DNA of 64,000 nucleotides from Rebecca billardiae RCC1528 (Eukaryota; Haptophyta), in assembly GCA_965240325.2 (NCBI GenBank), contig OZ251222.1, positions 62,001-126,000 of the forward strand, read 5' to 3'. The position numbers were made by a program, and so were the translations under genes. The notes below the pieces were generated by a model. The model searched no databases, had not been told where the DNA came from, and saw only the letters and a list, made by a program, of their open reading frames with translations. This document shows positions 44,511 to 53,136 of this stretch, piece after piece; positions within the stretch are counted from its first letter, which is position 1; every line of letters begins with the position of its first letter.

Positions 44511-44767
44511 ATGCGCGCACCGACCTGCTCCTGGGCTGGCGCCCTACTGAGTTTGCTCGCCGTATTTGAACTGCCGGACCCTGGCCTGAGAGTGACCGAC
44601 CGCTGGCGGACCGACGATGTGCTAGTGACCGGCACCTGCCACTAGCTCCTGCCCGACGGCGATATCTGCAGCCGCCTCAGTGGAATTGGGGGCTGGCCAG
44701 GGTAGGGCTCCGGGAGGCTTCGGCTGCCGGCCAGTCTGATCACCCGGAACCCATAATAAAGGGGAAT

Positions 44768-44825
44768 AGAGAGAGAGAGAGAGAGAGAGATAGAGACTCA
44801 CTAAGAGAGAGAGAGAGAGAGAGAG
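44768..44825. repeat. (GA)n microsatellites
   Basis: Two GA runs separated by tagagactcactaa. Confidence 0.95.
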
Positions 44826-46122
44826 TCCTGCATGAATATCATTATTGACGATGAATACGCAATATATTTGATGACGATGAAGTGGCCGCAGTGCCGGTGC
44901 GGGCGCGGCACTACTTCAACTTGGAGCGGCCAGCGGGGCGAGCCCTGCATTCCGGTAGGACCGGGGTGAATGCAGCATTGCCGGGTGCAACCCGGCAATG
45001 CCCGTCTGAATGGTATATATATGATGATGATGATATATATCCGCCGGTCCGGTCATCAGACAGACCGTGGCAGTCAGTCCGTCAGAGACAGCACTCAGTC
45101 AGCAGTCTTGCAGCCTCGGCAGAGTATTGAGTAATCGACTCGATCGGCTCACTCTGTCCTCGGACCGTGACCGTTCACCGTTGCCGTATATATATAGTAT
45201 TAGTGGCAGCAGACGCAGGCGCGGCTTCTTTACGTTTCTGTTGGCATGCAAGTCGCTCGTCGTGCTCTTCAGACTTCAGCAATAGTATGCCTCACTGATC
45301 TATGCGGCGCGCCGTAGTGGGGTCAGAGCTCCGACCGTTACACTCCCGAGTGACGCAATCTCCCGCAATCTCGAAATATGAAATGTCTCCTCGGTTTGTA
45401 ACTGTTTGAGTCCGTTTAAGTTCGTTTAGGCTTAATTCCAGGGTGTAGAATCCGCCTGTGCCAATTTCAGACTGTCAAAATGTGATCTAGACGGTGCGAT
45501 TCTGGTGCAAATAGCGAGATCACCTTGGAGATCGTGTATCTCCCCTACTAATGTTGCCGAGATCGCGTCGAGATTCAGGTTACGTATATCTGAATCTCCA
45601 GTATGTGACATTTTTTCGCAATAAAAACTTGCCAGCGTGACCCCAGCTCATCTCAGGCGAATATTGACATCCCGAAGTTTGAGAGCCTCATCTCAAGACG
45701 ACAGGAAGTTGGATTTTGGGCCACGCACCCCCCAGTGGGGCTCTGACCCCTCTAGCGGCGCGGAGCCTCGGCGTCCGCACGGGCCGTCGGCGTCGCGTCA
45801 GCACTACTATCCTGGGAATCAGCCGGCGCGGCAGAGCGCCTGCGCTGCTGGTAGTGTGTCATACGCACTTCATTCCCGGACGTGTCGCAAGGAAGCGCGT
45901 GGCAGCACTACTAGCAGGCAGCAGCGGCGCGGCCGTGGCTGCTGCGCAGCCATGCAGATGCACAACTCGGTGTGTTACGAACGTGCGAGCCCAGATTCAC
46001 GGCAACCCCCGCCGTCGCCTGTCCGGCGAGAACCGGACGCCGCAGCTCCTTGAACGGCCTTTCGGCCGCCCACACTCCCATGAGACGGCGAGCCGGCTGC
46101 CACGCCGCCTCTGCGCCGACTA

Positions 46123-47529
46123 CTATTCGCTCAGTGCGGGTGTCGTCCGTTTGCTCCTGTACTTGAGCTGAGCGCGCAGCCGTGGGCGCGGCCGGGTCGT
46201 CTCCGAGTACGTTTTGCGTAGCTTGGCGAGCGCCGACTTCTCGGCCCTGCGCACCACCTGAGCGTCGAGGTTGAGCTCGCGGCTGATCTCGCTCACGCGC
46301 TTCGGCCTGGCGCAGCGGGAAGCGCGCCAATGGGCGCGGAAGGAAGGGCGGCGGACGTCAGTTGGCCGTGCTCTCGCACGGGCCACTCGCCGGGTGCACG
46401 CGCGCGCGGTGCGCGGTGTGCGCGCGCTCGGCGCTGGGACGCACCTGCCGTCGTTGAGGCCGTAGCGCAGCCGCAGGATTTGGTGCTGCTTCGCGTTGAG
46501 CGTCTTGCGCAGCACCGCGTCGAGCTGCGCGCGGAACATGCGCTCCTGCAGCACCTCGTCTGGCAGCTGCGCGCGCGGGTCGGCGAGCAGGTCAGACATG
46601 GCCGCCACCTTGCCGCCCGTGGCCACGCGCGCGCCGCCGCGGCCTGCGGTCTGCGTCGCGGTGGCGCTCGCGCCCGGCCTGTGGCCCTGGATCGCCGCGT
46701 CGAGCGAGACCACCGACGGCACGGAGTGCAGCAGCGCCACCCGCCGCAGCGGCAGGTTGGCCCGCTGCGCCACCTCCTCGTCGCTCGGCTGCGGGCAGCC
46801 CTCGGCGAGCAGCGCCTCGCGCGCCTGCTGCAGGCGGCGGCGCGACTCGTGCACGTAGACGGGGAGGCGGATGGTGTACCCTTTATTCGCGACCGCGCGG
46901 CTCAGATACTGGTGCACCCAGTAGTACGCGAACGTGACGAACTTGACGCCGCGGTCCGGGTCGAACTTGTGCATCGCGTGCAGCATGCCGAGGCAGCCCT
47001 CCTGCACGAGGTCGGAGAGGGACACGCCCTTGTTGCGGTAGCGCCGGGCGAGGCTGAGCACGAGGCCCATGTTTGCGAGCAGCAGCCGCGACTGCGCGTC
47101 GTCTGTGCGCGCGCCCACGCGCCGCGTCGGCAGCTGCGTGCCCGCCGTGTCGCTCTTGAACGCGGAGGCGTTGCGCCCCTCAAACGACGCCTGCCACGAG
47201 CGGTGGCCGATGGCGACGTCGCGGGCGAGGGAGACGTCCTCGCGATCGGCCTCGCACACGCTCATGCTCGGCAGGTTGCGATGCAGCCACGACAGCTCCT
47301 CGCTGTCGTATGCATCGAGGCCGCGGCCGGCAGGACCGCTCGCCATCGTGCTGTGTGCGCGCACGCGCTGCACGCTCCCGACCATCATGGGGGAGGCGGC
47401 ACGGCTCGCCCAGCGGGTGGAGACGCCCACTCGTGCACTAGACACTCGCAACATCATCGCCGCCGCGCGTGAGTCCCACATCACCGCCGCCAGCGCCGCT
47501 GCCAGCACGCGGACGTGTGACACGTGCAT
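46123..47529 (-). CDS. plastid sigma-70 family RNA polymerase factor
   Basis: Directs the bacterial-type plastid RNA polymerase to promoters. Two exons, 47529-46445 and 46306-46123; intron 138 nt, GT-AG, phase 2, a stop-free multiple of three. The product is 422 residues. The first ATG (47529) gives a signal-like start (VRVLAAALAAVMWDSRAAA) and an Arg/Ser-rich transit-like stretch. Sigma region 2 is at about 153-215 (NMGLVLSLARRYRNKGVSLS, DLVQEGCLGMLHAMHKFDPD, then FVTFAYYWVHQYLSRAV). Region 3 has PVYVHESRRRLQQAREALLA. Region 4 is split by the intron: QHQILRLRYGLNDG, then VSEISRELNLDAQVVRRAEKSALAKLR as the helix-turn-helix. A low-complexity insert lies between regions 3 and 4. Divergent from the UDP-sugar pyrophosphorylase gene. 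Confidence 0.9.
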   Translation of the reverse strand: MHVSHVRVLAAALAAVMWDSRAAAMMLRVSSARVGVSTRWASRAASPMMVGSVQRVRAHSTMASGPAGRGLDAYDSEELSWLHRNLPSMSVCEADREDVSLARDVAIGHRSWQASFEGRNASAFKSDTAGTQLPTRRVGARTDDAQSRLLLANMGLVLSLARRYRNKGVSLSDLVQEGCLGMLHAMHKFDPDRGVKFVTFAYYWVHQYLSRAVANKGYTIRLPVYVHESRRRLQQAREALLAEGCPQPSDEEVAQRANLPLRRVALLHSVPSVVSLDAAIQGHRPGASATATQTAGRGGARVATGGKVAAMSDLLADPRAQLPDEVLQERMFRAQLDAVLRKTLNAKQHQILRLRYGLNDGRCVPAPSARTPRTARACTRRVARARARPTDVRRPSFRAHWRASRCARPKRVSEISRELNLDAQVVRRAEKSALAKLRKTYSETTRPRPRLRAQLKYRSKRTTPALSE

Positions 47530-48022
47530 CGTGGCCAGCAGGGTGGGGCGACCCTGGACCAACACCCAGCGCGTCCGCCGACGCGCAGTGTTTTCTTTTG
47601 ATCTTTTGCGCACCAGGGTTGCGCTTGTGGGAGCCAATCAGAGTGCGCTGCGTGATCGATTGCGCGCATGGAGCGGAGGATCGGGCTTTCGGGGGGGGAC
47701 GATCCCCCCAAAGTGACACGCGATCTCGCCCTCGTGGACCAATGAACAGTCACACAAGGCCATGTCAAGGGGCCATGTGTCGTCCAGATGATTTGATGTG
47801 AAGAAGGTGCACCGCGCGGAAAAAGAAGAAATCGCGCGACTTCGTGCGACTACGCGGTGCTCGCGAGCAACTGGCGGCGGCGACCCGCTCGCGGGTAGTG
47901 CTTCGACCGGTGCACTGTGTACAGAGTCCGGGCGGGTTCTGAGCGGCGACCTCGCGGCCGCCGAGCATCCCGCTCGCACAGCCCAGCGCGGCAGCGCCAG
48001 CCCAATTACCCACGCGAGGGCG
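47530..48022. promoter_or_regulatory. shared upstream region, sigma factor and UDP-sugar pyrophosphorylase
   Basis: 493 nt between divergent starts. It contains one ccaat string at 47634-47638 on the plus strand. The pyrophosphorylase frame is open upstream to 47798, but without an ATG before 48023. Confidence 0.4.
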
Positions 48023-50449
48023 ATGGAGCTCGCCGAGGTGGACGAGTACCTGCGGCGACACCGCGTGCAGGCGCTCGTGAATGAGGCCATCAACTCCGCG
48101 GTCGTGGCGCGTGCCGAGGATCCGGTCGCCCACGTCGCCCTCTACCTCGCGCGCGTCGCGGGCGTGCCCGTGGGCGGCGCGGCGCCCTCGGGCGCCGCCT
48201 CCGACGCGGCCAAGCGCAGCGGCGGGGGCGGGAGCGCGGCGACGGCGTCGGCAGCGAACGGGGCTCCCGCGCCCAACCAGTCCCGCCTCGACCAGCTCAC
48301 CGAGGCCGAGGCGCGCTGCGCCGAGATGCTGCTGAGCGCCGGGCAGCAGCACATCTTTGAGGGCTGGGCGCCCGACGGCGTCGACTCGGCGCGCAAGCGC
48401 GAGTTCTTCGCGTCGGTGATGTCGCTCGACCGGACGTACCCGGGCGGACTGCGCGCGTACCTCGCGAACGCCAAGCGCCTGCTCTCCATGGCCTCGCTCA
48501 GGCAGAACCCGCTCGACGGCTGGGTCGCATCGCCGCCGGAGGGCGGCCACGTGCTGCAGCCCGGCTCGGAGGAGTTCGACCACTACGAGTCGATCGGCGT
48601 GCGCGAGCTGCACCGCGTGGCGTTCGTCGTGCCCGCGGGCGGGATGGGCGAGCGCCTCGGCTACAGCGGCGTCAAGTTCGGCCTGCCCGCCGAGATGACC
48701 ACCGAGTGCAAGGTGCTCGACGTGTACGCGCAGTACATCCGCGCGTTTGAGCGAATGGCGGCGCGCGCGCAGGGCGCGGCGGTGACGATCCCGATCGCGC
48801 TGATGGTGTCGCAGGACACGCGCCCGGGGATCGAGGCGCTGCTGCGCGACAACCGCAACTTCGGCCTCAAGCCCTCGCAGATCGTGCTGCTGCAGCAGGA
48901 GAAGGTCGCCGCCTTCTCGGACGCGCACGCGCACGTCGCGATGCGAGACGCGTACAGCATCGAGACCAAACCGCATGGGCACGGCGACGTGCACTTCCTG
49001 CTGCACACGTCGAGCCTCGCGCAGCGGTGGCTCTCGGAGGGGCGGCACTGGATCACCTTCTTCCAGGACACGGGCACGCTCTACCTCGCCTCCTTCCTCG
49101 CGACGCTCGGCGCGTCCGCCGAGCACGGGCTGGACATGAACAGCGTGACGGTGCCGCGCAAGGCCAAGGACGCCATCGGCGCGATGGCGCGGCTGACGCA
49201 CGCGGACGGGCGCTCGGTGCTCGCGTCGGTGGAGTACAACCAGCTCGAGCCGCTGCTCCGCGCCAGCGGCCTCGCCGGCGACGTCAACGACTCCTCCACC
49301 GACTTCTCGCCCTTCCCCGGGAACATCAACAAGCTGATCTTCAGACTGCCCGCGTACGTGGCTGCTCTCTCCTACTCCAAGGGGCAGCTGCCCGAGTTTG
49401 TCAACCCAAAGTTCGCGACGGGTGCGCGCGGCGGAGCGCGCGCGCCGAGGCGCGCCGAGCCGCGCGCGCGCGGCCGCGGCCGCGGCCGCTCCGGCGTGCG
49501 AGCGCCGCCGCGTCTCACCCCCGGCGCGCGCTCCGCGCGGCGCGTGCCCGCGCGCGGTCGCGCGCGCCGTCGGCTGGTCGCAGGCGAGGAGGAGCAGGAC
49601 GCGTCCAAGTTCAAGACGCCGACGCGTCTGGAGTGCATGATGCAGGACTTCTCGCACGTGCTGCAGTCCACGTGCAAGGACGCGAAGGTGGGCTACACCC
49701 AGCTCCCCGCGTACCTCGGCTACTTCCCGATCAAGAACAACCTCAAGGCCGCGGCCGAGCTCTCCGCCCGCGGCATCCCGCCGATGGGCGCGGCGAGCGC
49801 AGAGGCGGCGGTGTACCATGCGTACGCGTCGATGCTGCGCGTGATCGGGTGCAAGGTGGGCTCGTCCGTCGAGCGCGTGTACGCCGGCGTGCGCGTGGAG
49901 GAGGGCCCGAAGATCGTCCTCTCGCCCTTCTTCGCGCCCGGCATGCGCGCGCTGCACGCGAAGTTCCTCGAGCCGCACGCCGTCGAGGTGAGCCAGCGCA
50001 GCACACTCGTGATCGACGGCGAGAACGTGACGGTGCGCTCGCTCAAGCTCGACGGCGCGCTGGTGATCAAGGTGGCGCACGGCGCGTCGCTGTACATTGA
50101 GAGCCTCGAGATGCGGAATCAGGGTGCGGCTCGCGCGCCGCGCCGCGCGCGCGCCACGCCCGCCCCACCTCACGCGCGCGCGCGCATCCGCGGCCGCCCG
50201 CTGGCGCGTGCAGGCTGGTCGTCGCGCGAGCTGAGCCACGCGGAGATGGCGAGCAGCGGCGTGCCCGAGGTGATGCGCATGCGCGGGTACCGCATCTCGC
50301 GCGACGAGCAGCTCGAGGTCCTCCTGACCGAGCCGGGGCAGTGGCGCATCGTCAAGAATCAGCTCGTGCGCGACGAGGGCGTCACGCCCGCGGCCACGGC
50401 GGCGTCGTCGTCGTCGGCGCCGTCGCCCGTCCGAGCGGCGGCGCAATGA
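48023..50449 (+). CDS. USP: UDP-sugar pyrophosphorylase with RIIa/Dpy-30-like N-terminus
   Basis: Makes UDP-sugars from UTP and sugar-1-phosphates. Three exons: 48023-49421, 49584-50123 and 50214-50449; introns 162 and 90 nt, GT-AG, phase 1, both stop-free multiples of three. The product is 724 residues. Nucleotide-binding loop GGMGERLGYSGVKFGLP at 206-222; other USP motifs are IALMVSQDTRPGIEALL, FFQDTGTLYLASFLATLG, SRVEYNQLEP-like SVEYNQLEPLL, FPGNINKLIF, KTPTRLECMMQDF. The beta-helix C-terminus (NVTVRSLKLDGALVI) is also present. Residues 1-45 read as a docking helix pair: EYLRRHRVQALVNEAI and AEDPVAHVALYLAR, the pattern of RIIa or Dpy-30 dimerisation domains, often used to tether enzymes in flagella. 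No targeting signal is seen. The start is the first in-frame ATG. Confidence 0.88.
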   Translation: MELAEVDEYLRRHRVQALVNEAINSAVVARAEDPVAHVALYLARVAGVPVGGAAPSGAASDAAKRSGGGGSAATASAANGAPAPNQSRLDQLTEAEARCAEMLLSAGQQHIFEGWAPDGVDSARKREFFASVMSLDRTYPGGLRAYLANAKRLLSMASLRQNPLDGWVASPPEGGHVLQPGSEEFDHYESIGVRELHRVAFVVPAGGMGERLGYSGVKFGLPAEMTTECKVLDVYAQYIRAFERMAARAQGAAVTIPIALMVSQDTRPGIEALLRDNRNFGLKPSQIVLLQQEKVAAFSDAHAHVAMRDAYSIETKPHGHGDVHFLLHTSSLAQRWLSEGRHWITFFQDTGTLYLASFLATLGASAEHGLDMNSVTVPRKAKDAIGAMARLTHADGRSVLASVEYNQLEPLLRASGLAGDVNDSSTDFSPFPGNINKLIFRLPAYVAALSYSKGQLPEFVNPKFATGARGGARAPRRAEPRARGRGRGRSGVRAPPRLTPGARSARRVPARGRARRRLVAGEEEQDASKFKTPTRLECMMQDFSHVLQSTCKDAKVGYTQLPAYLGYFPIKNNLKAAAELSARGIPPMGAASAEAAVYHAYASMLRVIGCKVGSSVERVYAGVRVEEGPKIVLSPFFAPGMRALHAKFLEPHAVEVSQRSTLVIDGENVTVRSLKLDGALVIKVAHGASLYIESLEMRNQGAARAPRRARATPAPPHARARIRGRPLARAGWSSRELSHAEMASSGVPEVMRMRGYRISRDEQLEVLLTEPGQWRIVKNQLVRDEGVTPAATAASSSSAPSPVRAAAQ

Positions 50450-50781
50450 CCGTCGGAGACTGTCTGGAGCGTGCGCGCACTCACCCTGGTGGACGCGAGC
50501 GGCGCGACAGAGGCACGGTCCTGACATCGCAGGCTGTGGTATGATGAGTGACTTCCCCACTCCTTAGTAGTCTCCTAGATGTAGCTACCATGATGATACA
50601 GGCTTCCACGACCACCGCTACCTTAGTACACCAAACCCACTCGTCGCCGGCTCTTTTAGTAGTATGGGCCAAGGCAGGGGCGTTCCCCGCGCGGGTCATG
50701 CGCCAATAAAAACTCACGCGCGAAAACAAAGCGCGGAAAATGAAAACGCGCTTGGCGCCGAAGGCGCGCTGGCGTCGATGG

Positions 50782-51682
50782 GCGCTTGGCGCGCGCGCGG
50801 CGCGGCGCGCTGCGGCCGTCGAGTTGCCATGCGAAGGCGGCGCGTTGCGTGCGTGGCATCGGAACGCTGCCGTGCTCCGCATTGCGCCCCGCAGCTCGCT
50901 CCTCGTCGACTTTGCTGCGCCTACGATCAGCGCGCACGCGAGCGTCGCCTCGGAATGAGCAGCCCGCGCCAGCCTCAGCCGTGAGCACCCGCCTGGCGCG
51001 CGATGCGATCAACTCGGAGCACGAGCTGCGGCTGAGCGAGGAAGCATGTGCCTGCGCGCAAGCCGCGCCGCCTTGAGACATCGATCGTGCGCGTTGATGC
51101 AGCTTCAGACGGCTGTCGACGAATGCCCATCAGCCTGCACGAGCCTTGCATGCAGTGGAGATGAAACAACAGACCGTGAGCGCCCTGAAGCGATGAATAG
51201 GAGTCTTCGGGTTGCGTGTGCGCGCAGTGACTCGTGTACATCCATGCATCGCCTGCGCGCGTGGCTGCCGTCATGCCTTGCTTAAGTAGTTGCTCTGATA
51301 AGGAGTCCTTTCAAGGACACCGCGACAATGCGCAAGGGCAAGAAGAATAGTTGCGTGCAAGGTGCGTGCCCTGCTCACGATCGGTGTCTCAAGGCGGCGC
51401 GGCTTGCGCGCAGGCACATGCTTCCTCGCCCAGCCGCAGCTCGTGCCCCGAGTTGATCGCATCGCGCGCCAGGCGGGCGCTCACGGCTGAGGCCGGCGCG
51501 GGCTGCTCATTCCGAGGCGACGCTGGCGTGCGCGCTGATCGTAGGCGCAGCAAAGTCGACGAGGAGCGAGCTGCGGGGCGCAATGCGGAGCACGGCAGCG
51601 TTCCGATGCCACGCACGCAACGCGCCGCCTTCGCATGGCAACTCGACGGCCGCAGCGCGCCGCGCCGCGCGCGCGCCAAGCG
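50782..51682. repeat. long inverted repeat A (arms about 308 nt, spacer about 286 nt)
   Basis: The left arm 50782-51089 reappears in reverse complement at 51376-51682. Matching strings include gagttgccatgcgaaggcgg (left) and its complement at about 51630. Only scattered substitutions are seen. The spacer 51090-51375 is not repeated. Confidence 0.92.
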
Positions 51683-51738
51683 CTGTTGCGCCGCAGTCCG
51701 GGTTGGCGGCCGCCACTGCCGCAGCGCCAGTCCGGAAG

Positions 51739-51769
51739 GCAAAGCCCCCGCAGCGGGGGCTTTGCTTTT
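51739..51769 (+). other. GC hairpin followed by T run, terminator-like shape
   Basis: gcaaagcccccgc and gcgggggctttgc are perfect 13-bp complements around a single base, followed by tttt. In bacteria this shape is a rho-independent terminator. Here it sits between the two long inverted repeats in nuclear DNA, so that role is not claimed. Confidence 0.5.
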
Positions 51770-51807
51770 CAGGAGCGTGTGGCAGGATCCCGGGAACGCC
51801 CTTGGTA

Positions 51808-52856
51808 GGCGGAGGTTGGGCGCCCCTCAACTCGTGCGGCCTCGCGGCGCAGCGGCTAAGTCTCCTGGGGCGCCGCCCTGGAGGGCGCGTGGGGTGCGCA
51901 CGCCGCGTGCTCCTGCGCCCGCGGCAGCGGCCGCAGACACGGCGCGCGTGGTTGGTCGCATGCTAGACAGTATGTAGTACCCTCCCACGCCGCGCGCCGC
52001 GCTCGCCGGTGCCCTCGCCGTGCCTCAGGCCAGCCGCGCACGCGCGCCGCACCAATGGCCAGCTGTGGCCACGCGCCAGCCGCCGGCGCGCGCGTGGTGC
52101 GCGGTGCGGTCGGCGCGGGTCGGGCGCGCTTCCGGGGTGAGGCTTGTGCATGATGGGCGCGCGCCATGCTGCCTCGCGCCGCCGCGCTGGAGCCCGCATG
52201 GGTCGGTGCGCACGCGTTCTCATGCTGTCGAGTGTGCATTGCCATGTTTGAAAATGCTCATGTTGAGACGATCATGGGAAGGCAGCGACGCGTGATAGAC
52301 AAGCGCAGACCACTGATATGTGCACGACTAGCCTCATACTATGGCACGCGAGCCCCCAAGTGCTCGCGTTCCTCGCACTGATGCGCTCACAGCCGCTTGT
52401 CCAAGCTCATTTCTGATGGCCAAGGAATGCTCGACGAGCATCCTTCAGCAGCCGCGTGGAACGTGATCAAGCTCGTGTGCGGCGGCGCGAGGCGGCATGG
52501 CGCGCGCCCACCACACGTGAGCCTCGCCCCGGAAGCGCGCCCGACCCGCGTCGACCGCACCGCGCACCGCGCGCGCGCCGGCGGCTGGCGCGTGGCCACG
52601 GCTGGCCATTGGTGCGGCGCGCGTGCGCGGCTGGCCTGAGGCACGGCGAGGGCACCGGCGAGCGCGGCGCGCGGCGTGGGAGGGTACTACATACTGTCTA
52701 GCATGCGACCAACCACGCGCGCCATGTCCGCGGCCGCTGCCGCGGGCGCAGGAGCACGCGGCGTGCGCACCCCACGCGCCCTCCAGGGCGGCGCCCCAGG
52801 AGACTTAGCCGCTGCGCCGCGAGGCCGCACGAGTTGAGGGGCGCCCAACCTCCGCC
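51808..52856. repeat. long inverted repeat B (arms 378 nt, spacer 293 nt)
   Basis: The left arm 51808-52185 reappears in reverse complement at 52479-52856. For example, ggcggaggttgggcgcccct at the left end matches the complement at the right end, and tagacagtatgtagtaccct matches agggtactacatactgtcta at about 52682. Arms look better than 90% identical. The spacer is unique. Confidence 0.93.
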
Positions 52857-53136
52857 ACTCGGCGCCACTGGGAGTTGACAGCCCTTACCGCGGCGCCCTT
52901 GTATGGGCGTACGGCCGTACCAATCACTGGCAACCAGGCAATCACTAATCATCGTGCAAGCGAATACACCGGTTCATCGACAAGCTGATCCATCAGTTGC
53001 CATCATTGAAATCATCAATCAAGGGCCATCCGCCGAAAGGCTTCCATAGCTGCAGTTTTGTTCGTCGGCGATTCGGCGTGCACCAGGCGCGCTCAGGCAA
53101 TAAGGCCTCCCTTGGCTCAGCCCTGATCAGTATTTG

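Larger units (their letters stand above)
41612..46122. other. 4.5-kb repeat-rich region without a recognised gene
   Basis: Contains a hairpin at 42013-42054, a higher-order satellite at 42260-43110, a hairpin pair at 43437-43484, a 23-nt direct repeat at about 43765-43790 and 43809-43832, the accatacc satellite at 43857-44510, and GA runs at 44768-44825. From 44830 to 46122 there is ordinary sequence with open frames lacking recognisable products (for example 45637-46053). Confidence 0.55.
50450..53136. other. 2.7-kb spacer dominated by two long inverted repeats
   Basis: No gene recognised. Long open frames in both arms (for example 50656-51081 minus and 51351-51977 plus) are the same sequence read from the two arms, and they lack similarity to known proteins. 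The ordinary flanks are 50450-50781 and 52857-53136. Confidence 0.6.

Noticed and set aside
47796-48022. Longer N-terminus for UDP-sugar pyrophosphorylase
   Set aside because: The open frame has no ATG before 48023; the ATG at 47796 is in another frame and followed at once by TGA.
47765-50560. 931-codon antisense frame under the UDP-sugar pyrophosphorylase gene
   Set aside because: A shadow frame created by GC3 bias; the plus-strand product is clearly recognisable.
50656-51977. Two similar proteins coded on opposite strands (50656-51081 and 51351-51977)
   Set aside because: They are the two arms of inverted repeat A read in opposite directions, with no known motif or start context.
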